Shown here: piece by piece, positions 8,110 through 17,418 of the stretch
Layout of the letters: every line of letters begins with the position of its first letter
Position numbering within the stretch: the stretch's first letter is position 1
DNA from: JBGRQA01 sp041725895
Lineage (GTDB): Bacteria; Bacteroidota; Bacteroidia; Bacteroidales; Marinifilaceae
DNA: 64,000 nucleotides
NCBI GenBank assembly: GCA_041725895.1
Contig: JBGRQA010000014.1
Location: forward strand, 84,439 to 148,438
Direction: 5' to 3'
Program-made: the position numbers and the translations under genes
The notes under the pieces: model-generated
What the model saw: only the letters and a program-made list of their open reading frames with translations
Databases searched by the model: none
What the model was told of the DNA's origin: nothing

Positions 8110-9759
8110 ATGAAAACCAATTTTAAACTTCTCGTAGTATTGCTCCTTTTTGCCACGGGATGTGCCCCAAGCTATATGAGCACATCGGCATACGAAGACG
8201 ATATCTACTACTCACCAGGAGATGCCCCGCTTGTGGTACAAGAAGTGAGTGAAATGGTTACACCCCCGGCAAAGGCAACTGTCAAGCCAATAGCAAAACC
8301 GGTTGCTCCTGCAGCAACTACCACCGCAGCTTCAACGCCAGCAAAAACTGAACCAAATTTCAGTTCGCGTACCTTCGAAGATCAAGAATTCACCCCCTTC
8401 CAGGAAAGGTTCGCGGATATTCTTGCCAATGATTCGTTGCAAAACGTAGATACAGTGATCTACGAAAGCCAGGAGGGATACTATCTCGGGGAATTCATTG
8501 GCGATGAAAACGACCTCGAGGATGCAGCTCGTTTGAGACAATACTACCCTCAAGGCTTTGGATACATTTATGGCAATGGATACACCACAGCTATGATGCT
8601 GGCCGGAGATTCCGACTGGAATGTATACGTGGATGGAAACTACGTTTGGTGGACTCCCACATGGACCAACATATACTTTTACAACGATTACCGCTTCCAC
8701 CCCAATCGTTATGGACGTATGTTCGCCTACGGACATGATTACGCTTTCAGTTACAGGTACAGTTACCCATCAGTCAGCCTGGGATTAGGAATTGGGCGTT
8801 ACCCATACTGGGATCTTTACTTTGACTGGTACTCTCCCGGTTACTACGGATACAGCTACTGGGGATATCCATACTACAGTCATCACTACTATGGCTACCC
8901 CTACTATGGTTACCCTTACTACGGTTATGGACACGGACACTACCATGGGCATCACGGACACCACGGTCATTACAAGAGCCATTACTATAGCAGCAGTCAA
9001 AGAAGAGCCATCGGAAGCAGATCAATGTATTACAGCAACAGAAGATCAAATCAGAGCTACAACAGAAGTACAGCAACAAGATCAGGTAACTATTCCAGCA
9101 CAAGAAGAAGCTCAACCGGCACAAAATCCGGTACGGCTGCTGGTATAAGCCCAAGACGAAGCGCCTATTCAAACTACAACACTTCGTCAACAAGAAGATC
9201 AAGTGCTGCTTCTCGTTACGGTACCCGATCAAGCCGATACAGTTCAGGAAATGCCAATCAATACAACAGAAGTTCCTACACTCGACGGCCCGTAACCGGC
9301 ACGAAAGTACAATCGACCAGAGGTACCAACTACAACACTGGAACCCGGTCTACTTACTCAAACACCAGACGAACCGGTGTACCTAGCTACAACAAACCCA
9401 GGACCAGCACCCGGCCAAACTACAACAGTACCAGTACAACCCGTAGGTCAACCGGCAGCTACAACAGAAGTTACACCAGACCAAGCAGCTCCTACAAAGG
9501 AACTCGAAGCTCCGGCTATTCCAAAGTGAAAAGTGGTACCTCCTACCAACGAGGCAGCAGTAAGTCAAGTGGAAGAAGTTACCAAAGAAGCACTTCAAAC
9601 TACCGCAGCAACAGCTCCGGAAGCAGATCCAGCGGAAGTAGCTACAGAAGCAGTAGCTCCAGATCCAGTGGAAGCAGCTATAGTAGCGGAAGCAGAAGTT
9701 CTGGATCCAGATCCAGTGGTTCATCTAAAAGCTCAGGAAGTTCAACTCGTAGACGCTAA
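8110..9759 (+). CDS. low-complexity Tyr/His/Ser/Arg-rich surface lipoprotein
   Basis: A 549-residue secreted protein with no family I can name. Residues 1-18 are a lipoprotein signal with lipobox FATGC (Cys18). Then come a Pro/Ala/Thr linker (about 45-75), a unique segment rich in aromatic residues (about 90-240; for example GYIYGNGYTTAMML and NVYVDGNYVWWTPTW), a Tyr/Gly/Pro and His/Gly repeat block (about 245-297; PYYGYPYYGYGHGHYHGHHG), and a C-terminal 250 residues made almost only of Ser, Arg, Tyr, Thr, Gly and Asn, ending in SRSSGSS repeats. The tail is strongly basic and has no acidic residues. GGAGG precedes ATG 8110 at 7 bp. Similar low-complexity lipoproteins occur in many Bacteroidales; an adhesive, metal-binding or envelope-scaffold role is conceivable but not shown. 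Confidence 0.8.
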   Translation: MKTNFKLLVVLLLFATGCAPSYMSTSAYEDDIYYSPGDAPLVVQEVSEMVTPPAKATVKPIAKPVAPAATTTAASTPAKTEPNFSSRTFEDQEFTPFQERFADILANDSLQNVDTVIYESQEGYYLGEFIGDENDLEDAARLRQYYPQGFGYIYGNGYTTAMMLAGDSDWNVYVDGNYVWWTPTWTNIYFYNDYRFHPNRYGRMFAYGHDYAFSYRYSYPSVSLGLGIGRYPYWDLYFDWYSPGYYGYSYWGYPYYSHHYYGYPYYGYPYYGYGHGHYHGHHGHHGHYKSHYYSSSQRRAIGSRSMYYSNRRSNQSYNRSTATRSGNYSSTRRSSTGTKSGTAAGISPRRSAYSNYNTSSTRRSSAASRYGTRSSRYSSGNANQYNRSSYTRRPVTGTKVQSTRGTNYNTGTRSTYSNTRRTGVPSYNKPRTSTRPNYNSTSTTRRSTGSYNRSYTRPSSSYKGTRSSGYSKVKSGTSYQRGSSKSSGRSYQRSTSNYRSNSSGSRSSGSSYRSSSSRSSGSSYSSGSRSSGSRSSGSSKSSGSSTRRR

Positions 9760-9772
9760 TAGTAACACTACA

Positions 9773-9812
9773 GAATCAATCCCCCATAGCATTGGGGGTT
9801 GATTCCATTTTA
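9773..9812 (+). terminator. terminator of the low-complexity lipoprotein gene
   Basis: GAATCAATCCCCC pairs with GGGGGTTGATTC (one G-U pair), stem about 12 bp, followed by CATTTT. It lies 14 bp after the stop. Confidence 0.65.
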
Positions 9813-9955
9813 ACAATTAATTCCTTTAATTATACTATTTTTTATCTCATTCGTAGATTAAATTCCGGAATACCTGTAATCATTGAATCGTATCTTACAG
9901 CTCCAATTACGTTAAGTATTCCATTAACTACCACAGAGACTAACATATTTGTCTT

Positions 9956-11467
9956 ATGAAAAAAATACAATTATTAATCGCAGCTCTACTCCTCTCAGGG
10001 GGTATTATGGCTCAATCAACAGACGAGGCCCTTCGCTACTCCCAGCAACATTTCAATGGTACGGCACGATCAGCCGCAATGGGAGGAGCATTTGGAGCAT
10101 TAGGAGGAGATTTTTCCTCCCTTAGTATCAACCCTGCCGGTATTGGGGTATATCGTTCTTCTGAATTTACCTTTTCACCATCAATAGAGCTTACCAAAGC
10201 CAAAAACAGCGGCATTACTCAGGACAACTATTCTTTTACGATTGGTAACATCGGATATGTGGCAACATTCAAACCAAGACTGGATAAAAAAGAGGGTTGG
10301 AAGAACTTCAATCTTGGACTGGGTTACAACCGAATGAACAACTTCAATCGCGAAAGCATCTCCAGGGTTTCCAATTCCTCCAATTCAATTCTAGATGAGT
10401 GGGCTATTAATGCCAGAGGCATCCCATCGGATGACCTTTACAATTCCAGTAGCATATTTTATGAACGACTGGGTTATGATGCTTTCCTAATTAACCCTGA
10501 TGAAAACTTAAATTATCAGGCGGCACTGGAAACTGGAGATATCGTAGATCAGGAAAGATTTCTTGATGAAAAAGGATACATAGGGGAATATCTTATCTCC
10601 TTCGGGGCCAACTACAACCATAAATTGTATTTAGGGGCTACAATAGGCATCCAGGATCTGTTTTATGAATCAACCTCCTCATATACCGAATTTGCAAAAA
10701 GAGACAATGCCAGTCCATTGCAAGAATTTACTTTTAATGAATTCTACGAAACATCCGGAATTGGAGTAAATTTTAAATTTGGAGCCATTTACAAGCCTAC
10801 CAACGAACTAAGATTGGGGCTAGCTATTCATACACCAACTTTCTATGACATGGAATCAGAAAGGTCGACCTCCATCATCTCCTTTTTCGATCCCAGTCGA
10901 TCGGATCACCCACTTTACCCAAGCGATGGAGTTGCTGTACATGAATTTGTTTCCGGTGATGAAGAAAATAGAAGAGTTTACGACTTTGCAGAATACAATT
11001 TCGAAACTCCGTTCCGCGCCATTGCCAGCGCAGCCTATCTATTCAAGAAAAGAGCTTTGATTAGCGTGGACTACGAGTACATTAATTACTCCGATGCGAA
11101 ATACAAGGATGGACCTAATGGAGATAATTTCTATGGCCGAGGCGATGAAATGGGAATCAATGATGAAATCAATTCCTTTTATCAGACTACAGGTAATTTA
11201 AGAGTCGGTGCAGAATACAGAGTAAACAGCTACCTGAGTTTACGAGGTGGATTCGCACACTTTGGAAGTCCGTATAAAAATTTCAGTGAAGCCAGCTACG
11301 AACAATATTCGTTAGGATGGGGGTTAAAACGAAACAATTTCTTCTTCGACATGGCCTATCTTTACAACACCAAGGATGAATCCTACTTATTCTATCCCGG
11401 GTCCGCAGTTAGTAAAGTGGAATTCCAAAACCATCAAATGAGAATGACCTTTGGCTTCAAATTCTAA
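9956..11467 (+). CDS. OmpP1/FadL/TodX-like outer membrane beta-barrel protein
   Basis: A 503-residue outer membrane protein probably involved in uptake of hydrophobic compounds. It has a signal peptide ending MAQ (residues 1-20) and the family's N-terminal hatch signature ARSAAMGGAFGALGGDFSSLSINPAGIGVY at about 38-68, resembling the FadL 'NPAG' region. The rest alternates short polar turns and amphipathic strands, as in a 14-strand barrel, and the C-terminus ends in a Phe-rich strand (MRMTFGFKF), the usual BAM recognition end. It is co-directional with the preceding lipoprotein gene but separated by a terminator and 196 bp. Substrate unknown. Confidence 0.85.
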   Translation: MKKIQLLIAALLLSGGIMAQSTDEALRYSQQHFNGTARSAAMGGAFGALGGDFSSLSINPAGIGVYRSSEFTFSPSIELTKAKNSGITQDNYSFTIGNIGYVATFKPRLDKKEGWKNFNLGLGYNRMNNFNRESISRVSNSSNSILDEWAINARGIPSDDLYNSSSIFYERLGYDAFLINPDENLNYQAALETGDIVDQERFLDEKGYIGEYLISFGANYNHKLYLGATIGIQDLFYESTSSYTEFAKRDNASPLQEFTFNEFYETSGIGVNFKFGAIYKPTNELRLGLAIHTPTFYDMESERSTSIISFFDPSRSDHPLYPSDGVAVHEFVSGDEENRRVYDFAEYNFETPFRAIASAAYLFKKRALISVDYEYINYSDAKYKDGPNGDNFYGRGDEMGINDEINSFYQTTGNLRVGAEYRVNSYLSLRGGFAHFGSPYKNFSEASYEQYSLGWGLKRNNFFFDMAYLYNTKDESYLFYPGSAVSKVEFQNHQMRMTFGFKF

Positions 11468-11490
11468 TTCAGAATATCTTGAAAAAAAGA

Positions 11491-11519
11491 AATGGCTTCC
11501 GATTTGGAAGCCATTTTTT
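11491..11519. terminator. bidirectional terminator between the porin gene and cysN
   Basis: Perfect 10-bp stem AATGGCTTCC (11491-11500) / GGAAGCCATT (11506-11515), loop GATTT. T-runs follow in both directions (TTTTTT on plus; TTTCTTTTTTT on minus), serving the convergent genes ending at 11467 and 11542. Confidence 0.85.
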
Positions 11520-11541
11520 ATATACTTGATTGACTTTTGTT

Positions 11542-12813
11542 CTACAAAATCATTCCTGCAGCTACAGTTTCGTTAGTTGCTTCATCAATCAGAATCAAAC
11601 TACCAGTAATCCGGTTTTTCCTGTACGAATCGTAAAACAAAGATTTGGTAGTTTTCATGGAAATGCAGGCAATATCATTCAAACCAACCTGCTTATCTTC
11701 GGTATTCTCTTCCAAAGAATTAATATCCATTTTAAAATTCACATTTTGAATCATACAACGAGCCTCGTTGGATGTATGCTTCAGAGTATACTTGCCTCGT
11801 GGCATCAAAGGACGCTCATTCATCCAGCAAATCATTGCTTCCAAAGTCTGTCCCACCTGAGGAACATTTTCTGCCGCAACAATCATATCACCTCGTGAAA
11901 CATCAACATCATCCTCCAATCGCAACGTTACAGACTGAGGAGCAAAAGTTTCCTCCAGCTCTCCATCCAACACATCAATTGCTTTCAAAGTTGATTCAAT
12001 ACCGGATGGCAATACTTTCACCCGATCCCCTTTCTTAAATACACCACTGGCAACCCGTCCTGCATATCCTCTGTAATCATGATATTCATCAGACTGAGGG
12101 CGAATAACATATTGAACCGGGAAACGAGGATCTGTGAAGTTCAAATCATCACCAATTTCAATGGTTTCCAGCAATTCCATCAAAGTTGTTCCCTGGTACC
12201 AATCCATATTTTGTGATTTATCCACAACATTGTCACCAAATTTGGCAGAAATAGGGATAAACCGAACATCTTTCACATCCAATTTTTCAGCCACCTTCTG
12301 ATAGTCGGCCTTAATCTTCTCATAGGTCTCCTGGCTATGATCAACAAGATCCATCTTATTCACACAAACAATAATATGTGGAATTTGCAGAAGAGAAGCG
12401 ATATAGGAGTGACGTCTGGTCTGCTCAATAACTCCGTTTCTGGCATCCACCAGAATCAAGGCAGCATTAGCAGTAGAGGCTCCGGTCACCATATTCCGGG
12501 TGTACTGAATATGACCTGGAGTATCGGCAATAATAAATTTACGTTTTGGAGTCGCAAAATAGCGGTAAGCTACGTCAATGGTAATCCCCTGCTCTCTTTC
12601 AGCACGCAATCCATCCGTCAGCAAAGCGAGGTCCACTTCTTCGTCTCCTCGTTTCTGACTACTCAACTCAATAGCTTCCATCTGATCCTCGAAGATGGCC
12701 TTACTATCGTACAACAAACGTCCAATTAAAGTACTTTTACCGTCGTCCACACTACCAGCAGTGGTGAACCGCAAAAGCTCCATATCTAGATATCCTGAAG
12801 TTTTTTCTGACAT
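11542..12813 (-). CDS. cysN: sulfate adenylyltransferase subunit 1 (GTPase, CysN)
   Basis: A 423-residue EF-Tu-like GTPase whose GTP hydrolysis drives formation of adenosine 5'-phosphosulfate by CysD. Motifs: G1 GSVDDGKST at 20-28, G2 region EREQGITIDVAYRYF near 72-86, G3 DTPGH near 97, G4 NKMD near 153 and a C-terminal EF-Tu domain 2/3-like half. There is no fused APS kinase domain, in agreement with a separate cysC upstream. It follows cysD after 42 bp, so the two are an operon. Together with cysC they make PAPS from sulfate and ATP. Confidence 0.95.
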   Translation of the reverse strand: MSEKTSGYLDMELLRFTTAGSVDDGKSTLIGRLLYDSKAIFEDQMEAIELSSQKRGDEEVDLALLTDGLRAEREQGITIDVAYRYFATPKRKFIIADTPGHIQYTRNMVTGASTANAALILVDARNGVIEQTRRHSYIASLLQIPHIIVCVNKMDLVDHSQETYEKIKADYQKVAEKLDVKDVRFIPISAKFGDNVVDKSQNMDWYQGTTLMELLETIEIGDDLNFTDPRFPVQYVIRPQSDEYHDYRGYAGRVASGVFKKGDRVKVLPSGIESTLKAIDVLDGELEETFAPQSVTLRLEDDVDVSRGDMIVAAENVPQVGQTLEAMICWMNERPLMPRGKYTLKHTSNEARCMIQNVNFKMDINSLEENTEDKQVGLNDIACISMKTTKSLFYDSYRKNRITGSLILIDEATNETVAAGMIL

Positions 12814-12855
12814 AAATCTAATTTATAATGCAGGTAAGTCCTACCTGTAATGCTG

Positions 12856-13761
12856 TTAAAAATATCCTTCTTTCTTACGATCCTCCATTGCTGCTTCCGA
12901 ACGCTTATCGTCAGCACGGGTTCCTCTTTCTGTGGTACGGGTGGCTGCTACCTCCTCAATAATCTCCTCCAATGTATGAGCCTTGGATTCTACAGCACCG
13001 GTACAAGTAGCATCCCCAATGGTACGGAAACGTACAATTCTCTTCTCAACAATTTCGGTATCCCGCATTGGAATACAATCTGATTTAGCCAATAGAGTAC
13101 CGTTTCGAGAGAATACCTCACGCTCATGCGAAAAGTACAAGTTAGGAATTTCTATATTCTCAAGGAAAATGTACTGCCAAACATCCATTTCGGTCCAGTT
13201 TGAAATTGGGAACACACGGAAATGTTCGCCCATGTGCTTCTTGCCGTTGAACAGGTTCCAGAGTTCAGGTCTCTGATTCTTAGGATCCCACTGTCCAAAA
13301 TCGTCACGGTGAGAGAAGAAACGCTCCTTAGCCCGAGCTTTCTCTTCATCGCGTCGACCTCCACCCATGGCACAGTCGATTTGCAGTTCTTCAATACTAT
13401 CAAGCAAAGTAACTGTTTGCAACTTATTACGACTGGCATTGAATCCGGTTTCCTCCACAGCACGCCCCTGATCAATTGAATCTTGAACATAGCGCACAAT
13501 CAAACGGGTTCCGGTTTCTTCAGCCAATTCATCTCGAAACTGAATGGTTTCTTCAAAGTTGTGACCGGTATCGATGTGCATCAATGGAAAAGGTACTTTT
13601 GCAGGAGCAAAAGCCTTACGAGCCAAGTGAAACATTACGATGGAATCTTTTCCTCCAGAAAATAGCATTGCCGGATTCTCGAATTGAGCTGCAACTTCAC
13701 GAATCACAAATATCGACTCAGCCTCCAGTTCTCTTAAATGATTAATATTGTATTCCTTCAT
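12856..13761 (-). CDS. cysD: sulfate adenylyltransferase subunit 2 (CysD)
   Basis: A 301-residue PP-loop enzyme that adenylates sulfate with ATP. The PP-loop motif FSGGKDSIVM lies at about 34-43, followed by PLMHIDTGHNFEETI near 80 and the typical C-terminal RKKEGYF end. The conserved RRDEEKARAKERFFSHRD segment near 158 is present. It is the first gene of a cysD-cysN pair and is preceded on the same strand by cysC after 182 bp with no recognisable terminator. Confidence 0.95.
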   Translation of the reverse strand: MKEYNINHLRELEAESIFVIREVAAQFENPAMLFSGGKDSIVMFHLARKAFAPAKVPFPLMHIDTGHNFEETIQFRDELAEETGTRLIVRYVQDSIDQGRAVEETGFNASRNKLQTVTLLDSIEELQIDCAMGGGRRDEEKARAKERFFSHRDDFGQWDPKNQRPELWNLFNGKKHMGEHFRVFPISNWTEMDVWQYIFLENIEIPNLYFSHEREVFSRNGTLLAKSDCIPMRDTEIVEKRIVRFRTIGDATCTGAVESKAHTLEEIIEEVAATRTTERGTRADDKRSEAAMEDRKKEGYF

Positions 13762-13943
13762 TCGAAATAATTTTATATTCTTGAACCTGTTGAAATCAAC
13801 TAACTAAATTTCTCACAGCTTCAAATTTTCTTATTTTTAGCAATGGATAACCTTCAATAGACTGTTAAACCTATTCTATCCATCGACCAATAATCTATAT
13901 CTTGCCTTTCCTACTCCAATCTTTTCCGGAAAAATCGAAACGA

Positions 13944-14555
13944 TTAGCCCTTCTTTTCAATTTGATCCAAAATGGCTTCCACCACTTGCTTTACTCCCTC
14001 TTCAACCGTTAAGTTTTCTGTTTTAACGACTAAATAAGGATTCACCGGTGCTTCAAAGGGGGCATCCAATCCGGTAAAATTCTTTATCTCTCCATTTCTG
14101 GCTTTTTTGTAAAGACCTTTTACATCCCGCTTCTCACAAACACTAAAGGGGGTATCTACAAAAACCTCCAAAAAGTCATCCTCTCCAATAATATCTCTGG
14201 CAATCTTTCGGATCTCATTGGTAGGACTCACAAAACAATTGATTGTAATAATTCCACAATTCACAAAAAGCTTGGAAACTTCTGCAATCCTTCGAATGTT
14301 CTCACTTCTGTCTTCCTCAGAAAAACCAAGATTGTTATTAATTCCGGAACGAATGTTATCTCCATCCAATATTTGGGTAAGATAACCACGTCGATTCAAT
14401 TCTTGTTCTACCCCAACAGCAATAGTAGTTTTACCGGAGCCGGACAAGCCAGTCATCCAAATAACTTTTGAATTCTGATTCAAAAACTTTTCCTTCTCTC
14501 CTCTACTAATAATCCGGTCGAATACGGTATGAATGTTGGTCGCTTTCGATGCCAT
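13944..14555 (-). CDS. cysC: adenylylsulfate kinase (CysC)
   Basis: A 203-residue kinase converting APS to PAPS. The P-loop GLSGSGKT is at 36-43, the APS-binding segment DGDNIRSGINNNLGFSEEDR near 65-84, and the lid region GLYKKARNGEIKNFTGLDAPFEAP near 155-178. It starts the cysC-D-N group. No PAPS reductase, sulfite reductase or sulfate permease gene lies nearby in the window. In some Bacteroidota such clusters supply PAPS to sulfotransferases instead of to assimilation; which holds here cannot be told from the window. Confidence 0.95.
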   Translation of the reverse strand: MASKATNIHTVFDRIISRGEKEKFLNQNSKVIWMTGLSGSGKTTIAVGVEQELNRRGYLTQILDGDNIRSGINNNLGFSEEDRSENIRRIAEVSKLFVNCGIITINCFVSPTNEIRKIARDIIGEDDFLEVFVDTPFSVCEKRDVKGLYKKARNGEIKNFTGLDAPFEAPVNPYLVVKTENLTVEEGVKQVVEAILDQIEKKG

Positions 14556-14682
14556 GCAAACTGGGTGTTTGGTTTTAATTTAAGCTTCTATTTTTTCTAA
14601 AAAGTAGCACAAATGTACATATTCTGAAAAGATTATAAAAATCCTTCTCCCTGCCATTTTCAGGAAAAGACTTAAAAAAGCA

Positions 14683-14711
14683 TAAAAAAGCCGAACCCAA
14701 AGGTCCGGCTT
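14683..14711 (-). terminator. terminator of fabI
   Basis: AAGCCGAACC (14688-14697) pairs with GGTCCGGCTT (14702-14711) with one mismatch; six T follow on the minus strand. It lies 26 bp after the fabI stop. Confidence 0.8.
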
Positions 14712-14736
14712 AAAAAGTAATACTATCGATATGTTA

Positions 14737-15564
14737 TTATTCCTGATCGAAACTTTTGTTGTACTGACTCATTGCACGATAACTCATTCCCATACTGGAG
14801 AACCCTCCGTCATGGAACAAGTTCTGCATGGTCACTTTTTTAGTCAAATCGGAGAACAAGGTAATACAATACTGTGCACACTCATAGGCATCGGCATTCC
14901 CAAGAGGAGACATTCTTTCAGAGAAATCAATCAGGGAATCGAATCCCTTTACGCCACTACCGGCAGTGGTAATGGTTGGAGATTGAGAAATGGTATTGAT
15001 ACGCACTCTTTTTTCCCGACCATAAATGTATCCAAAGCTACGAGCAATAGATTCCAACATTGCTTTGGCATCCGCCATATCGTTGTATTCGTACATAGTA
15101 CGTTGAGCAGCAGCATAAGTCAAGGCTACTACAGAACCCCACTCATTAATCGCATCCAACTCTTTTGCCTTCTGCAATACCTTGTGAAAAGAAATAGCAG
15201 AAACATCAAGGGTTTTCTTCAAATATTCGTAGTTAAGTCCGTCATAAGAGTGTCCCTTTCTAACATTTGGAGACATTCCAATGGAATGCAACACAAAATC
15301 TACCTTTCCACCAAAAATCTCCATTGATTTTTTGAACAATTCATCCAAATCCGCAGGGTTGGTAGCATCTGCCGGAATCACCTGTGCATTGCACTTTTTA
15401 GCCAACTCATCAATCGTACCCATGCGAATAGAAACAGGCGTATTGGTCAAAATAATTTCAGCACCTTCTTCCACTGCCAATTCAGCCACTTTCCATGCAA
15501 TAGACATCTCGTTCAAAGCACCGAAAATAATGCCCTTCTTTCCTTTCAATAAATTATATGACAT
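14737..15564 (-). CDS. fabI: enoyl-[acyl-carrier-protein] reductase (FabI type)
   Basis: A 275-residue short-chain dehydrogenase that reduces enoyl-ACP in the last step of fatty acid elongation. The cofactor-binding start GKKGIIFGALNEMSIAW is the FabI version of the glycine-rich loop. The catalytic Tyr-x6-Lys is visible as Y160...K167 in EYNDMADAKAMLE, and HSIGMSPN near 93-100 occupies the substrate region. The C-terminal DGGFSSMGMS matches the family. It is a monocistronic unit with its own terminator. Start ATG 15564 gives the usual MxYNLLKGKKG beginning. Confidence 0.95.
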   Translation of the reverse strand: MSYNLLKGKKGIIFGALNEMSIAWKVAELAVEEGAEIILTNTPVSIRMGTIDELAKKCNAQVIPADATNPADLDELFKKSMEIFGGKVDFVLHSIGMSPNVRKGHSYDGLNYEYLKKTLDVSAISFHKVLQKAKELDAINEWGSVVALTYAAAQRTMYEYNDMADAKAMLESIARSFGYIYGREKRVRINTISQSPTITTAGSGVKGFDSLIDFSERMSPLGNADAYECAQYCITLFSDLTKKVTMQNLFHDGGFSSMGMSYRAMSQYNKSFDQE

Positions 15565-15681
15565 AACTTAAATTTTACAATTATTCAAAAACAAAGATAT
15601 ATAAATATTTCCACAACACATCCTACCCAACCTATTTATTTAGATTGAATAAAACGCAAAATTTATGTAACAATATAATTT

Positions 15682-17337
15682 CTAATTATTTAATAAAGCC
15701 CTCGCATTTTCAACCGCCGCTTCTGTTAAATCGGAACCACTCAACATTTTCGCCAATTCTTCGACCCTCTCCTCTGAGGAAAGCCGAATAATATTAGAGT
15801 AGGTTTCCAATTCGTCATCTGCTTTATAAACCTTGTAATGAAATTGCCCTTTACTGGCAATTTGGGGTAAATGTGTAATACTGATCACCTGAATATTATC
15901 AGACATGCGCTGCATCATAAGACCCATTTTATCAGCAATCTCGCCGGATACACCAGTATCTATTTCATCAAAAACAATTGATGGTAATGCCGTAGAGGCA
16001 GAAATCAGATACTTAATACTCAACATTAGACGCGACATTTCTCCTCCCGAAGCAACTTTGGAAATCTCTTCCAAACGACCATTCTTATTGGCTGAGAAAA
16101 GAAAAATCATTCGATCTTTCCCTTCACCATGAAATTCCTCCAGTCTCTGTTGCTCCACCTTAAAACTTACATTGGGCATTCCCAATTGAACCAACTGTTC
16201 AACAATGGTATTCTCAATGTCGGGGATCACATCGGCACGACTGGCACTCAATCGATCTGCCACATCTTCCAAAACTACAGTTTGCTGCTTCAATTGCTTT
16301 TCCAGTTGCTCTATAACGTCATCACTGGAGGTTATTTGCTGAATCTTCTCCTCCAAATCACACTGAATCTGAAGGAGAGCAGCCACAGATTCCACTCTGT
16401 GCTTCTGCTGTAGAGAATAAATCAGATCCAGGCGTTCGTTCAAATATTCAATCCGCGCAGGATCATACTCAATCGCTTCGCTCTTCATTTCCAATTCAGA
16501 CGCCAAATCCTGAAGCTCGATATAAACACTCTCCATTCTCCGGTGCATTTCATCCACTTCTGGGGTAAATCCCTGCAGTTGGCTCAATGCACCCTCCGCC
16601 TCTTTCAATTGAGGCAAAACAGACATTTCCTCAGCGGAAAGAATACCGGATGCTTTGTAAAGGTTACTTTTTATCTCTTCCGAATGATTCAGTGTCTTCA
16701 ACTCCTGCTCCAGTTCCTCCTGCTCATCCGTTTTCAAAGCAGCTTCGTCCAGTTGATTGAATTGAAACTGGAAATAATCCAAATCAGCTTTGGCTTTAGC
16801 CGCCTCCTCCGTCTGTTTCGCTAATTGATCCTTCGTTTCACAAAACTGACGATATTCAATCTTATACTTATCCAACAGATCGTGATGACGAGCATAGGTA
16901 TCAACAATTCGAAGCTGAAATCCGGAATCCCCTAACGCCAAATTCTGGTTCTGAGAGTGAATATCCACCAATCGAAGCCCAATTTCCTTAAGCAACCGGA
17001 TACTTACTGGAGAATCATTGACAAAAGCCCGGGATTTTCCACTGGGGAGAATCTCCCGTCGCAAGAGCGTTTCCTCTTCAAAATCCAGATCATTGTCCTG
17101 AAAAAAATGCTCTAAATTGTATCTTCGAATATCAAAAGTGCCTTCAATAACACATTTTCGTTCCTTATCCTTAAGCACATTCACGTCAGGACGTTGTCCT
17201 ATAATCAAAGACAAAGCACCCAACAAAATAGATTTACCGGATCCTGTTTCTCCGGTAATTATTGAAAATCCTTCGTTAAAATCTATTTCAATCTGATTGA
17301 TCAGTGCATAATTCTGAATAGATAGCGATCGAAGCAT
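15682..17337 (-). CDS. recN: DNA repair protein RecN
   Basis: A 551-residue SMC-like ATPase acting in double-strand break repair. Walker A GETGSGKS is at 29-36, the ABC signature ASGGEMSRLMLSIKYL near 428, Walker B SIVFDEIDTGVSGEIA near 457, and a long glutamate/lysine-rich coiled coil occupies about 160-350. It heads a co-directional series with a DUF4835 gene, coaBC, rpoZ and bamD lying upstream on the same strand, an arrangement seen repeatedly in Bacteroidota. Length is normal for the family. Confidence 0.95.
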   Translation of the reverse strand: MLRSLSIQNYALINQIEIDFNEGFSIITGETGSGKSILLGALSLIIGQRPDVNVLKDKERKCVIEGTFDIRRYNLEHFFQDNDLDFEEETLLRREILPSGKSRAFVNDSPVSIRLLKEIGLRLVDIHSQNQNLALGDSGFQLRIVDTYARHHDLLDKYKIEYRQFCETKDQLAKQTEEAAKAKADLDYFQFQFNQLDEAALKTDEQEELEQELKTLNHSEEIKSNLYKASGILSAEEMSVLPQLKEAEGALSQLQGFTPEVDEMHRRMESVYIELQDLASELEMKSEAIEYDPARIEYLNERLDLIYSLQQKHRVESVAALLQIQCDLEEKIQQITSSDDVIEQLEKQLKQQTVVLEDVADRLSASRADVIPDIENTIVEQLVQLGMPNVSFKVEQQRLEEFHGEGKDRMIFLFSANKNGRLEEISKVASGGEMSRLMLSIKYLISASTALPSIVFDEIDTGVSGEIADKMGLMMQRMSDNIQVISITHLPQIASKGQFHYKVYKADDELETYSNIIRLSSEERVEELAKMLSGSDLTEAAVENARALLNN

Positions 17338-17418
17338 AATACCAATTTAAGATTTGAGGTAAAACAAATTCAGGGGGCAAAGATAGTTGGATTCGGCACA
17401 GCAAAAAGAAGTAAAACC

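Noticed and set aside
8774..9232. Minus-strand open frames inside the low-complexity lipoprotein gene
   Set aside because: They mirror the repetitive codons of the real gene and give Cys/Ser/Phe-rich nonsense sequence.
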